Source: Taklimakanibacter sp050251035 (lineage in GTDB: Bacteria; Pseudomonadota; Alphaproteobacteria; Rhizobiales; Aestuariivirgaceae). From it: DNA of 64,000 bases. Positions 27,766 through 38,465 of the stretch are shown one piece after another (the first letter of the stretch is position 1; each line of letters begins with the position of its first letter). The stretch covers positions 5,035-69,034 of the forward strand of contig JBFWNN010000029.1 in the NCBI GenBank assembly GCA_050251035.1. Reading direction: 5' to 3'. The translations under genes and the position numbers were made by a program. The notes beneath the pieces were generated by a model, which was not told where the DNA came from, did not search any database, and saw nothing but the letters and a program-made list of their open reading frames with translations.

Positions 27766-28546
27766 CTTGGGCGACAAGCGCATCCTGCTCGCAGCCGAAG
27801 GTCATGTCGCGACCCTCACCATCGCGCGGCCGGAAAAGCTCAACGCCCTCGACATGGGCATGGTCGCGGCGCTGGAGCGTGCCGCAGCACTCGTCGAGGC
27901 GGCCAATGAGATCCGCGTCGTCATCCTCACCGGCGCCGGGGAGAAATCCTTCTGCGCCGGCGGTGACATCGAGGCCTGGGCGGAAAATACGCCGCTCGAT
28001 TTCGGCCGTTCCTGGATCCGCCACGGCCATCGCGCCTTCGACGCGCTGGCCCGTTTGCGCCAGCCGGTCATCGCCGTGCTGAACGGCCATGTGCTGGGCG
28101 GCGGCCTCGAGCTTGCCGCGGTCGCCGATCTGCGCATCGCCGAAACGCATGTCCGGATCGGGGCGCCCGAGACCGGGCTCGGCATGATTCCCGGCTGGTC
28201 GGGCACGCAGCGCGTCGTCCGCCGTTTCGGCGCGCAGCTGACGCGCCGCATGGCGCTCTTCGGCGAGATCTTCTCCGCCGAGGAGGCGCTCGCCCTCGGC
28301 CTCGTCGATGCAGTGGCCGATACAGGCGAAGGCATGGCGAAGGCGCAAGACTATGCGGCACGCCTCCTGGAGCGCGGCCCCGTGGCGCTCGAGCTCGCCA
28401 AGGCGCTCATCAATGCGGCGGAAGGCGAGGAAGTGGAGCGCCCGCTCGAGGCGTTCGCCGGAGCGCTCGTCGCCTCGACCCTCGATCTCAAGGAAGGCGT
28501 CGCCGCCTTCCGCGGCAAGCGCAAGCCGAAATTCAGGAACGAGTAG
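27758..28546 (+). CDS. Enoyl-CoA hydratase/isomerase family protein
   Basis: A 262-residue crotonase-fold enzyme. The oxyanion-hole motifs are FCAGGDIEAWAE (residues ~67-78) and NGHVLGGGLELAAVADLRIA. The position of the usual second Glu is held by GAPETGLGMIPGWSGTQRV, typical of hydratases. It is coupled to the CoA-transferase gene, suggesting transfer of CoA to an acid and hydration or isomerisation of the product. The exact substrate is not readable. Confidence 0.88.
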   Translation: MPDLGDKRILLAAEGHVATLTIARPEKLNALDMGMVAALERAAALVEAANEIRVVILTGAGEKSFCAGGDIEAWAENTPLDFGRSWIRHGHRAFDALARLRQPVIAVLNGHVLGGGLELAAVADLRIAETHVRIGAPETGLGMIPGWSGTQRVVRRFGAQLTRRMALFGEIFSAEEALALGLVDAVADTGEGMAKAQDYAARLLERGPVALELAKALINAAEGEEVERPLEAFAGALVASTLDLKEGVAAFRGKRKPKFRNE

Positions 28547-28710
28547 CTCGCGAAAACGCCCGCGTCGCGCCGTCATTCCCTTGCGGCACCAGTGAAGGCT
28601 TGCTCGGTCATGTGCCTCCTTGCGCCCTGTGTCATCGGAACCCGGCCGGTATCTCTTACGTTGAAACGGATACCGCCTATCCCCTGTCTTTCAATTTAAG
28701 GGAGAAAACA

Positions 28711-29064
28711 ATGAATTATGTCGATGGTTTCCTGATCCCGGTACCGGCGAGCAAGAAGAAGGATTTTCTCGCCCAGGCCGCGAAGATGGCCCCGATCTTC
28801 AAGGAGTTCGGCGCCAAGCGCGTGGTCGAGTGCTGGGGTGATGATGTGCCTGACGGCAAGGTCACCGATTTCAAGGGCGCTGTCAAAGCCAAGGACGACG
28901 AGACGGTCGTGTTCAGCTGGATCGAGTATCCCTCCAAGGAAGTTCGCGATGAAGCCAACAAGCGGATGATGGAAGATCCGCGCATGAAGGAAATGGGCGA
29001 GCACATGCCTTTCGACGGCAAACGCATGATCTTTGGTGGCTTTGCGCCAATTGTCGATGAATAG
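28711..29064 (+). CDS. DUF1428 family protein
   Basis: A 117-residue cytoplasmic protein of the DUF1428 family (ferredoxin-like alpha/beta fold). The ATG at 28711 has AAGGGAG at 28698-28704. Hallmarks are MNYVDGFLIPVP at the start, FGAKRVVECWGDDVPDGKVTDF and the C-terminal MPFDGKRMIFGGFAP. The family resembles YbaA/monooxygenase-like dimers but has no firm function. It has its own ribosome site and a 164-base upstream gap, so it is probably independently transcribed. Confidence 0.9.
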   Translation: MNYVDGFLIPVPASKKKDFLAQAAKMAPIFKEFGAKRVVECWGDDVPDGKVTDFKGAVKAKDDETVVFSWIEYPSKEVRDEANKRMMEDPRMKEMGEHMPFDGKRMIFGGFAPIVDE

Positions 29065-29081
29065 CGCTGGGATCGGCCGCG

Positions 29082-30971
<1,890 letters not shown>

Positions 30972-30972
30972 T

Positions 30973-32754
30973 CTATCGGCCGACCGCATAGGCCTGCATG
31001 AGGCGCGGGGTCGCCGCGGCGCGTAAGAGCCCGTCCGCATCGCGGCGCGCCGCGGTGAGGCGACCGACCGACCAGGGCTCGGCGACGGTCAGGCGATGGC
31101 CGCGCCGCGCCAGTTCGTCGAGCACGCCAGGCGAGAAATTCGCCTCCGCGATGAGGCTGCCGGGCTCGCGCGTGCGCGGATAGAACGATCCCGGGAAATG
31201 CGCGGTGTGGAACAGCGGCTGATCGATCGCTTCCTGCAGGTTGAGGCCGTGATGCACGTGGCGCAGGAAGAAGGCCAGTTGCCATTGCTCCTGCTGATCG
31301 CCGCCCGGCGTTCCGAAGGCGAGAGTGGGGCGGCCGTCATGCAAGGCGAGCGAGGGGGTGAGCGTGGTGCGTGGCCGCTTGCCCGGGGCGAGCGAGGTCG
31401 GCAAACCGGGCTCGAGCCAGAACATCTGGGCGCGCGAATTGAGGCAGAAGCCGAGGCTCGGGATAGTCGGTGAGGATTGCAGCCAGCCGCCGGACGGCGT
31501 CGCCGAGACCATGTTGCCTTCGCGGTCGATGACATCGATATGGACGGTGTCGCCGCGCTTCTTGGCGAGATGCGCCATGGTCGGCTCATAGACCGCGCCC
31601 GTCTCCTCGCCGGCGAGCATCGCCACCGTGCGCTTCACTTGCGCGGCGAAGCCGGGAACGATGCCGGGATCGAGATCGAGCGCCGCCATGGCGCCGAGCC
31701 GGTGCCGGCGCTCGGCCGCATAGGCGTCGGACAGGAGATGGTCGAGCGGCACGTCCGCGAAGCGCGGATCGCCGTAATAGGCCTCACGGTCGGCGAAAGC
31801 GAGCTTCATCGCTTCGGTGACGGTGTGGACGAAATCGGCGCCGGCCGGATCCATGCGCGCAAGATCGATGCCCTTGAGGATCGCGAGCGTCTGCAGGAAG
31901 ACCGGGCCCTGTCCCCACGGTCCGGTCTTGGCGACCGTCCAATCATGATAGCCATAAGTCAGCGGCGCTTCGACCGTCGCCGTCCAATGGGCCATGTCGT
32001 CGGCGGTGAGCACGCCCTTGTGCCTGACGCCGCTCTCGTCCATCACTTCGGCTTCATCGAGATAATCCTGGATCGCCTCGGCGATGAAGCCGCGATAGAA
32101 CGCACCGCGCGCCGCTTCGATCTGCGCCTCGCGGCCACGCTTGCTCTCGGCCTCGGCGAGGAGCCGTTCCCAGGTCCGCGCCAGGACCGGATTGCGGAAA
32201 TTCGACCGCGGCTCGGGCGCATGTCCGCCCGGCAGCCAGGTCTTGTGGGACGTCGGCCATTCCTTCGCGAAGAAATCCGCAAGCTTCGCGATCATCTCTG
32301 AGACGCGCGGCAGCACCGGATGGCCGTGGCCGGCATAGTGGATCGCAGGCTCCAGCACATCGCGAATACCGAGCCGGCCGTAATCGCGCAGCATCAGCAT
32401 CCAGCCGTCGAAGGACCCCGGTATGACGGTGGCGAGCAAGCCGTCGCCGGGGATCTTCTCGAGGCCCGCGGCGCGATAATGCTCGATCGTGGCGCGGGCC
32501 GGTGCGGTGCCTTGGGCGCAGATGACCTCGACCTCGTCCCTGGCTTTGGAATAGACGATCGCCGGCATGTCGCCGCCGGGGCCGACGAGATGCGGCTCCA
32601 CCACTTGCAGCACGAAGCCCGCCGCCACAGCGGCATCGAAGGCGTTGCCGCCCTTCTCCAGCATGCGCATGCCGACGGCGGAGGCGATCCAATGGGTGGA
32701 GGCGACGACGCCGAAAGTGCCGAGAATTTCGGGTCGGGTGGTGAATGTGCTCAT
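30973..32754 (-). CDS. ggt: Gamma-glutamyltransferase family protein
   Basis: A 593-residue Ntn-hydrolase precursor that would self-cleave into two subunits. The Thr nucleophile of the small subunit is expected in KRGDTVHIDVIDREGNMVS (T of DTVH, about residue 395; the canonical motif is TTH). GGNAFDAAVAAGFVLQVVEPHLVGPGG is the typical N-terminal block. No clear signal peptide is visible, so it may be cytoplasmic, unlike E. coli Ggt. It lies inside a Gsi-like importer operon, so imported gamma-glutamyl compounds would be cleaved to glutamate and the remaining peptide or amine. Confidence 0.9.
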   Translation of the reverse strand: MSTFTTRPEILGTFGVVASTHWIASAVGMRMLEKGGNAFDAAVAAGFVLQVVEPHLVGPGGDMPAIVYSKARDEVEVICAQGTAPARATIEHYRAAGLEKIPGDGLLATVIPGSFDGWMLMLRDYGRLGIRDVLEPAIHYAGHGHPVLPRVSEMIAKLADFFAKEWPTSHKTWLPGGHAPEPRSNFRNPVLARTWERLLAEAESKRGREAQIEAARGAFYRGFIAEAIQDYLDEAEVMDESGVRHKGVLTADDMAHWTATVEAPLTYGYHDWTVAKTGPWGQGPVFLQTLAILKGIDLARMDPAGADFVHTVTEAMKLAFADREAYYGDPRFADVPLDHLLSDAYAAERRHRLGAMAALDLDPGIVPGFAAQVKRTVAMLAGEETGAVYEPTMAHLAKKRGDTVHIDVIDREGNMVSATPSGGWLQSSPTIPSLGFCLNSRAQMFWLEPGLPTSLAPGKRPRTTLTPSLALHDGRPTLAFGTPGGDQQEQWQLAFFLRHVHHGLNLQEAIDQPLFHTAHFPGSFYPRTREPGSLIAEANFSPGVLDELARRGHRLTVAEPWSVGRLTAARRDADGLLRAAATPRLMQAYAVGR

Positions 32755-32774
32755 TTCAAGGAACTGCCCTCGTT

Positions 32775-33653
32775 TCAGATTTCACGCGGATCGAGCGCAT
32801 CGCGCAGGCCGTCGCCCAGGAGATTGAAGCCGATCACCACGAGATAGATCGCCGCCCCCGGCCACACCGCCATCCACGGCGCCTGCGACAGGAAATTCTT
32901 GGCGACGTTCAGCATCGAGCCCCAGCTCGCCGCCGGCGGCTGCTGACCGAGACCGAGGAACGAGAGGCTCGCTTCGGCGATGATGGCGGCGGCGACCGTC
33001 AAGGTCGCCTGGACCAGAATCGGCGCCATGATGTTGGGCAGGATATAGCGGGTGATGATGCTGAGATGACGCAGGCCGATGGCGCGGGCGCCCTCGACAT
33101 AGTCCTCGGTCTTGACGGCCAGCACCTGGCCGCGCGACAGGCGGATGAAAATCGGCATGGCCGACAGGCCGATGGCGATCATCGCATTGGTGAGGCTCGG
33201 GCCCAGGAAGGCGGCCAGCGCGATGGCGGTGATGAGGAACGGCATGGCCAGGAAGGCATCGGTGACGCGCGACACGATCATGTCGATCCAGCCGCCGAAA
33301 TAGCCGGCGATGACGCCGAAGGGCAGGCCTACGGCCATGGCGATGGCGACCGATATGACGCCCGCCATCAGCGAGGCCTGGGCGCCCCAGATCATGCGCG
33401 CCAGGATATCGCGTCCGATGTCGTCGGTGCCCAGCCAATGCTCCGCCGACGGCGCCTTGCGGATCATGGTCCAGCTCGTCGCATTGGGATCGGCGATCGG
33501 CAACAGCGGCGCCGCTACGGCGAGCAGGACGAAGAACAGGATGATGCCGCAGCCTACCATCGCGCCCTTGTTGGCCTTGAGCTTGCGCCAGGCGCGGCTG
33601 GGCGCCCGCCTTTCCGGCAGGTTGGCGGCATCGGCGGGGGTGAGCGCCGTCAC
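32775..33653 (-). CDS. Peptide-type ABC permease (DppC/GsiD family)
   Basis: A 292-residue permease. The GTG start at 33653 overlaps the upstream stop (GTGA). The reading frame continues far upstream through the DppB gene but without DppC character. Landmarks are HWLGTDDIGRDILARMIWGAQ, EAA loop DYVEGARAIGLRHLSIITRYILPN and the C-terminal FNLLGDGLRDALDPREI, diagnostic for DppC. It is followed by ggt after 20 bases. Confidence 0.9.
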   Translation of the reverse strand: MTALTPADAANLPERRAPSRAWRKLKANKGAMVGCGIILFFVLLAVAAPLLPIADPNATSWTMIRKAPSAEHWLGTDDIGRDILARMIWGAQASLMAGVISVAIAMAVGLPFGVIAGYFGGWIDMIVSRVTDAFLAMPFLITAIALAAFLGPSLTNAMIAIGLSAMPIFIRLSRGQVLAVKTEDYVEGARAIGLRHLSIITRYILPNIMAPILVQATLTVAAAIIAEASLSFLGLGQQPPAASWGSMLNVAKNFLSQAPWMAVWPGAAIYLVVIGFNLLGDGLRDALDPREI

Positions 33654-34597
33654 AGCGCCGCCCTCATGCGCGGATTGAGCACGAAATAGAGCACGTCGGC
33701 GATGAGGTTCATCAGGATGAAGCCGATCGCCGTGCACAGCACCACGCCCTGCACGACGGAATAGTCGCGGGTGAAGACGGCATCGACGATCAGCTTGCCG
33801 AAGCCCGGAATGGTGAAGATCTGCTCGGTCAGCACCGCGCCGGCGAGCAACTCGCCGAACAGCAGCGCGCTCAAGGTGACGATCGGCAGGAGGGCGTTGC
33901 GGAAGCTGTGCCCGAGCACGACGGCCCGCTCGGCGAGGCCCTTGGCGCGGGCGGTGCGGATATAGTCGGCGCTGAGCACGCTCAGCATCGCCGAGCGCGT
34001 GTGGCGCATCAGCGTGGCGGCCAGCGCATTGCCCAGCACGAAGGCCGGCATGAGCATCGTCTCGAGCGAGCGGATGGGGTCGGAGTAGAAGGGCTCGTAG
34101 CCCGACGCCGGCAGCCAGCCGAGCTTCACGGAAATCAAGAGGATCAGCATGATGCCGAGCCAGAAATTGGGGATGGACAGGCCGGACAGCGCGACGAAGC
34201 TCGCGAGATAGTCGAGGATGGTGTTCTTCTTCACCGCGGCGAGGATGCCCATCGGGATGCCGATCAGGAAGGCGAAGAAGATCGCCATCACGGCGAGCTG
34301 TATCGTCACCGGGAGCTTGGCCGCGATGAGCTTCAGCACCGGCTCGTTGCTGCGCAGCGATATGCCGAGATCGCCGGTGAGCGCGTTGCCCAGCCAATAG
34401 GCATATTGCATGGGCAGCGGGTCGTTGAGCCGGTATTTCTCGCGCAGGAGCTCGAGCACCGCCGGGTCGCGCTCTTCGCCGGCCATGGCGAGGATCGGAT
34501 CGCCGGGCAGGAGCTTCTGCAGCGAGAAGACGAGGATCGAAACGATCAGCAGCGTCGGTATGGCGACGAGCAGCCGCTTGGCGATGTAGCTGTACAT
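33650..34597 (-). CDS. Peptide-type ABC permease (DppB/GsiC family)
   Basis: A 315-residue membrane permease. The N-terminus MYSYIAKRLLVAIPTLLIVS is typical of DppB. A GDPILAMAGEERDPAVLELLREKYRLNDPLP-type periplasmic helix follows, and the EAA loop is DYIRTARAKGLAERAVVLGHSFRNA. The C-terminus ends DVLYFVLNPRMRA as in the family. It is translationally coupled to the DppC-like gene. Confidence 0.9.
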   Translation of the reverse strand: MYSYIAKRLLVAIPTLLIVSILVFSLQKLLPGDPILAMAGEERDPAVLELLREKYRLNDPLPMQYAYWLGNALTGDLGISLRSNEPVLKLIAAKLPVTIQLAVMAIFFAFLIGIPMGILAAVKKNTILDYLASFVALSGLSIPNFWLGIMLILLISVKLGWLPASGYEPFYSDPIRSLETMLMPAFVLGNALAATLMRHTRSAMLSVLSADYIRTARAKGLAERAVVLGHSFRNALLPIVTLSALLFGELLAGAVLTEQIFTIPGFGKLIVDAVFTRDYSVVQGVVLCTAIGFILMNLIADVLYFVLNPRMRAAL

Positions 34598-34619
34598 GGT
34601 CTGCCGAACCTTTCGGGAG

Positions 34620-34648
34620 CCCCGCGCGGCAGAGAATTACGCGCGGGG
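34620..34648. promoter_or_regulatory. Hairpin between binding-protein and permease genes
   Basis: A perfect 9-bp inverted repeat CCCCGCGCG/CGCGCGGGG with an 11-base loop (34629-34639) lies in the 64-base gap after the binding-protein stop on the - strand. It has no T-run, so it is a candidate for transcript stabilisation or partial termination. Confidence 0.65.
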
Positions 34649-34661
34649 TCCTGTGCCGGAG

Positions 34662-36170
34662 TCAGTCGGCCTTCTTGACGCCGACGAGACGGATCATGCC
34701 GTCGGCCGAAGGCACGAAGCCCGTCACCTTTTTGCTGAGGCCCCAGATCCAGGCCTGGTGGCCGAAATAGATGACCGGCAGCTCGTCATTGAGGATCACG
34801 GACGCGGCATCGTATTTCTGCTTGCGCGCCGCATTGTCGGTCGAGGCGCGCGCCTCGTTCAGCAACTTGTCGACCTCGGGGTTGCAATATTTCATGTCGT
34901 TGAGGCCGCCCTTGCAGGTGGCGAACTGGTGGATGTTGCCGTCGGGATCGACGCGGCCCGACCAGTCGGTGCGCGCGATCTGGTACTTGCCGGCGGTCTC
35001 CTCGTCGAGCAGCGTCGCGAATTCGGTCGCCTTCAGGCTGACATCGAAGCCCGCCTCGGCCACCATCGCCTGCATCATCTGCGCCGCCTGCAGGACGACC
35101 GGGTTGTTGGTGACCGTGAATTCGAGCTTCAGGCGGTCGAGGCCGGCCTCCTTCATCAGCGCCTTGGCCTTCTCGACGTCGCGCGCCGGCACGGGGACGT
35201 CCTTGTTGAACCAGGGGCCGTTCGCCGGGAAGGGCTGGTTGCCGGGGATGCCGATGCCTTCATAGACGACCTGCATGATCGCCGCGCGGTCGAGGGCCAG
35301 CGAGAAGGCCTGGCGCACTCTTTTGTCCTTGCCCAGCGGATTGTCGGCGGCGGGGCCGTTGCCGACATTCACATAGAGCGCCAGATAGCCCAGATTGACG
35401 GCGTCGAGATAGGCGAGGTTGGCGTCCGCCTTGATCTGGGCGGCATCGCTGGCCGCCATCTCGGTGCCCATGTCGAGATCTCCGGCGCGCAGATTGGCGA
35501 GCCTGACCGTCGTGTCCGGGATCGCGAGATAGGTCACCTTGTCGAGGAAGACATTGTCCTTGTTCCAATAGTCCGGGAACTTTTCCAGCACGATGCGGTC
35601 CTGCTGCACGCGCTCGGCGAACTTGAACGGGCCGGCGCAGACCGGATGGCTGCCGAAATTGGCGCCGAGCTCCTTCGCCGCCTTGGGCGACACGATCATG
35701 CCGGCCCGGTCGGCGAGCTGGGCGAGCAGCGTGACGTCCGGGCTCTTCAGCTTGAAGGTGACCTCGTCCGCGCCATTGGCCTCGACCTTGTCGACCGAGG
35801 CGAGCTCGCTCTTGCGCCGCGATTCGGGCAGCGTGAGGTTGCGCTCGATGGTGGCGACGACCGCCTCGGCGTTGAACGGCGTGCCGTCATGGAACTTGAC
35901 GCCCTGGCGCAGCTTCATCTTCAGCTCCTTGCCGCCTTCGGACCAGGTCCATTCGGTGGCGAGCTGCGGCACGATCTGGAGGTCGGGACCGACATCGACG
36001 AGCTTGTCGCACAAAGCGGTATAGACGATGCGGCCGACGAAGGTGCGCGACTGCGCGGGATCGAGCACGTCCGGATCGTTGGCGAGGCCGATCTTGAGCT
36101 CGGCGGCCGTCGCCGGTGCCGAGAGCAGCAGGGCGGTCAGTGTCATCGTAAGGAAGACGGCAGGCTTCAT
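34662..36170 (-). CDS. ABC transporter solute-binding protein, family 5 (GsiB/DppA-like)
   Basis: A 502-residue periplasmic binding protein. Signal peptide: KPAVFLTMTLTALLLSAPATAA-EL. Family 5 blocks include LKIGLANDPDVLDPAQSRTFVGRIVYTALCDKL, MKLRQGVKFHDGTPFNAEAV, SHPVCAGPFKFAERVQQDRIVLE and the C-terminal GMIRLVGVKKAD. It is the first transport gene after the FadR-type regulator. Gamma-glutamyl peptides such as glutathione are the inferred ligand, from the Gsi-like layout and the ggt gene. Confidence 0.9.
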   Translation of the reverse strand: MKPAVFLTMTLTALLLSAPATAAELKIGLANDPDVLDPAQSRTFVGRIVYTALCDKLVDVGPDLQIVPQLATEWTWSEGGKELKMKLRQGVKFHDGTPFNAEAVVATIERNLTLPESRRKSELASVDKVEANGADEVTFKLKSPDVTLLAQLADRAGMIVSPKAAKELGANFGSHPVCAGPFKFAERVQQDRIVLEKFPDYWNKDNVFLDKVTYLAIPDTTVRLANLRAGDLDMGTEMAASDAAQIKADANLAYLDAVNLGYLALYVNVGNGPAADNPLGKDKRVRQAFSLALDRAAIMQVVYEGIGIPGNQPFPANGPWFNKDVPVPARDVEKAKALMKEAGLDRLKLEFTVTNNPVVLQAAQMMQAMVAEAGFDVSLKATEFATLLDEETAGKYQIARTDWSGRVDPDGNIHQFATCKGGLNDMKYCNPEVDKLLNEARASTDNAARKQKYDAASVILNDELPVIYFGHQAWIWGLSKKVTGFVPSADGMIRLVGVKKAD

Positions 36171-36219
36171 GGCGTTTCTCCTTTGATGCGAGGGTCTGGC
36201 GACCCTTTCTGGTGTGATC

Positions 36220-36945
36220 TCAGGCGCGGCGCGCGTCCTCCTCTTCGATCGAGGTGACGCGGATCAGGTTCTCCTGCAGGGTGAGCAGATGCTGGCGCAT
36301 GGCCTCCCCGGCCTTGCCGGGGTCATGCGCGGCGATCGCATCGGCGATCCGCGCATGCTGCTGGTTGAGCAATGCCTTGGACCCGGACGGGCCGGCGGCC
36401 TTGCGCGCCCGCTCGCGGATCTTCTGCCAGGCCTGGTCCTGGCGGACGTGGTTGACCACGTCGAACATGGCGAGGAACAGGCGATTGCCGGCGCATTGCG
36501 CGATCAGCCGGTGCAGCGCGCCGTCCCACAATTCATGCGCATCGGCATCGGCGCTTTCCGCGATGCGAGCGATGAGGTCGTACATGCGCCGGACATCAGC
36601 CGGCTTGGCGCGCAAGGCGGCGAGCTGGGCGAGCTGCGGCTCGATCCTGAGCCGCACTTCCATCACTTCCATGAAGTCGGTCTTGTCGACGAGGATGCCG
36701 ACATGCTGGTCGAGACCGTGGCGCGGTTGTCCGGCATAGGTGCCCGATCCCTGGCGGCGCCAGATCAGCCCCTCGGTCTCCAGGACCTCGAGCGCCCGGC
36801 GCACCGCCCGGCGGCCCACGCCCAGCTCTTCCGACAGCGCTCGTTCGGTGGGCAGCCGGCCGGTGCTGTCGAAGCCGTTGGCGCGCAAGAGGTCGCGCAG
36901 CTTCTCGAGCGCGTAGTTCGAATTGCCGGGTGAGCTTTCCGCCAT
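36220..36945 (-). CDS. FadR-subfamily GntR transcriptional regulator
   Basis: A 241-residue regulator. The N-terminal winged HTH spans about residues 10-70 (LPTERALSEELGVGRRAVRRALEVLETEGLIWRRQGSGTY), followed by an all-helical FCD ligand domain with metal-type residues (D in ELWDGALHRLIAQCAGN, H in QQHARIADAIAAHD). The start at 36945 excludes a short upstream extension that runs through the operator. It is promoter-proximal to the Gsi-like operon, 49 bases before the binding-protein gene, and probably senses the imported compound. Confidence 0.88.
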   Translation of the reverse strand: MAESSPGNSNYALEKLRDLLRANGFDSTGRLPTERALSEELGVGRRAVRRALEVLETEGLIWRRQGSGTYAGQPRHGLDQHVGILVDKTDFMEVMEVRLRIEPQLAQLAALRAKPADVRRMYDLIARIAESADADAHELWDGALHRLIAQCAGNRLFLAMFDVVNHVRQDQAWQKIRERARKAAGPSGSKALLNQQHARIADAIAAHDPGKAGEAMRQHLLTLQENLIRVTSIEEEDARRA

Positions 36946-36954
36946 GGCGATCCA

Positions 36955-36980
36955 ATGGTCCGAACCAATTTGCAATTGGT
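36955..36980. promoter_or_regulatory. Palindromic operator(s) upstream of the FadR-type gene
   Basis: ACCAATT-TGC-AATTGGT (36964-36980) is a perfect 7-bp inverted repeat. An overlapping half-palindrome AATGGTCCGAACCAAT (36955-36970) shares its ACCAAT half-site. GntR/FadR proteins bind such GGT/ACC-type palindromes, and these sit 19-35 bases upstream of the regulator start, as expected for autoregulation. Confidence 0.65.
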
Positions 36981-37079
36981 ACAGAACGTCCAAACCGGCG
37001 GAGGGTCAAGGATTTTTTCTTTGCGGGTTGCGCTGCGCGGACTGGATGAGGGCGTTGGGAGCGTAAGTGTAGAGGTGAG

Positions 37080-38123
37080 CTATGCGTCGCCTTCGCTGAA
37101 GCTGGTGAAATCGAGGCGCTGCAGCTCGCTCATCGGCGCCTCGCCTTCGATGCGCCGCAGCAGGAACTTGGCGCAGCCGTGGCCGGCGCCGATGAGGTCC
37201 TCGAAGAACTGCAGGGTCGGCAGCTGCACGAGGTCGAGGATGTTCGAGGTCTTCTTGTTGACGATGTCGACATCCTTGCCGATGACGAACCCCGCCTCCT
37301 GAAAGCCCAGGATCATCCCCAGCGCCTGCAGCTCCGACCCGCAGATGATGCCGTCCGGCGCGTCGCTCCCGGTCGCGAGCGCGTTGGCATAGGTCCGCAA
37401 GGTGAAAGCCGGCGAGTAGAGATCGACGCCCGCGGCGATGCGGGGCGTGAGCCCCGCTTCGAACAAGGCCCGGCGATAGCCGCCGAGCTGATGGCCGCTA
37501 TAGGTGAATTGCGCGGGCGGCAGCACGATGACGATGCGCTCACGCCCGCGCGCGATGAGGGCGCGCGCGGCGCGATAGGCGAAATCGAAATTGTCGGTAT
37601 CGATATAGGGATGGGGCGTGGCGAGCTCGGTGCGCCCGAAGGTGATGAAGGGGAAATCGCGCTCGAGCAGCATCTTCACCCTGAGGTCCTGCGGTTCGGA
37701 ATGGGTGAGGATGAGGCCGTCGGCGGCCTGGGTGTCGACGACATAGCGGACGGGATCGATCGGGTCCTGGTCGATATTCTGCGGCAGCACCTGCAAGTGA
37801 TAGTGCGTGCCGCGCAGCGCCGCGCTAATGCCCATGATCAGGCGCCTGGCGTAATCGCTCATGTCGTCGGCCTGGTTGAGCACGAAGGAGATGACGAAGG
37901 TGCGCCCGGTCTTGAGGCGCACGCCGGCGCGATGCGGCCGGTAGCCGATCTCATCGGCGATGGCGCGCACCCGGGCCTTGGTCTCGACCGCGAGCTCGGG
38001 TCCGTCCTTGAGCGCACGCGAGACGGTGGTGACGCCGAGCCCGGCAAGGTCGGCGATCGTCCTCAGCGTCGGCTGCCCGGCGGCGAGACGTCTGCCCGGC
38101 TTTGCTTTGTTGCGGCGCTCCAT
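37080..38123 (-). CDS. LacI family transcriptional regulator
   Basis: A 347-residue repressor-type protein. The HTH is LRTIADLAGLGVTTVSRALKDGPELAVETKARV (residues ~20-52), with hinge YRPHRAGVRLKTGRT, then a periplasmic-binding-protein-like sugar domain. It is divergent from the sugar ABC operon that starts at 38466. Two near-identical palindromes in the shared 342-base gap are its probable operators, so it likely represses the operon and itself until the sugar is present. Confidence 0.9.
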   Translation of the reverse strand: MERRNKAKPGRRLAAGQPTLRTIADLAGLGVTTVSRALKDGPELAVETKARVRAIADEIGYRPHRAGVRLKTGRTFVISFVLNQADDMSDYARRLIMGISAALRGTHYHLQVLPQNIDQDPIDPVRYVVDTQAADGLILTHSEPQDLRVKMLLERDFPFITFGRTELATPHPYIDTDNFDFAYRAARALIARGRERIVIVLPPAQFTYSGHQLGGYRRALFEAGLTPRIAAGVDLYSPAFTLRTYANALATGSDAPDGIICGSELQALGMILGFQEAGFVIGKDVDIVNKKTSNILDLVQLPTLQFFEDLIGAGHGCAKFLLRRIEGEAPMSELQRLDFTSFSEGDA

Positions 38124-38128
38124 GGTCT

Positions 38129-38142
38129 CTGTAACGTTTCAG
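38129..38142. promoter_or_regulatory. Probable LacI-type operator O1
   Basis: CTGTAACGTTTCAG, a near-palindrome centred on the AACGTT core that LacI-family proteins favour. It lies 6 bases from the regulator ATG. The same sequence with one change occurs in reverse orientation at 38250-38263. Confidence 0.7.
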
Positions 38143-38465
38143 AATTTCGGCCGGAACCATATCGAGTGCCGGTTCGAAAATGTCAACAGTCCAACAATTG
38201 CAATCGTAAGACAAAAAACGCTGCTCACAGCGAGGTTGACAAGGAAAATCTGCAACGTTACAGGTCGGTTCATGGGTCCGGGAACAAGAAGAACCATCCG
38301 GAAGTCCAGGGAGGAGACTATTCATTTGCCAAGGCTGCGGCTTCGCGCAAAGCTCCGGGAGAACATCCCTGATGACAGCGCAATCAGCTTCGGCTCGTTG
38401 CTTCCGATGAAATGGCCGGCATCGTGCTGATGCCGGGATGCGTATCGCAACTTAGGGAGGATTTC
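38143..38465. promoter_or_regulatory. Divergent LacI / sugar-operon intergenic region
   Basis: The rest of the 342-base gap between the LacI gene and the sugar-binding protein gene. It includes TTGACA at 38236-38241, a good -35 box for the + strand operon, with O2 (38250-38263) covering the expected -10. No gene was recognised. The region is less GC-rich than its surroundings. AGGGAGG at 38454-38460 serves the next gene. Confidence 0.5.
38250..38263. promoter_or_regulatory. Probable LacI-type operator O2
   Basis: CTGCAACGTTACAG; its reverse complement CTGTAACGTTGCAG differs from O1 at one base of 14. It follows TTGACA by 8 bases and overlaps the expected -10 region of the sugar operon promoter, a classic repression position. 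Confidence 0.7.
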
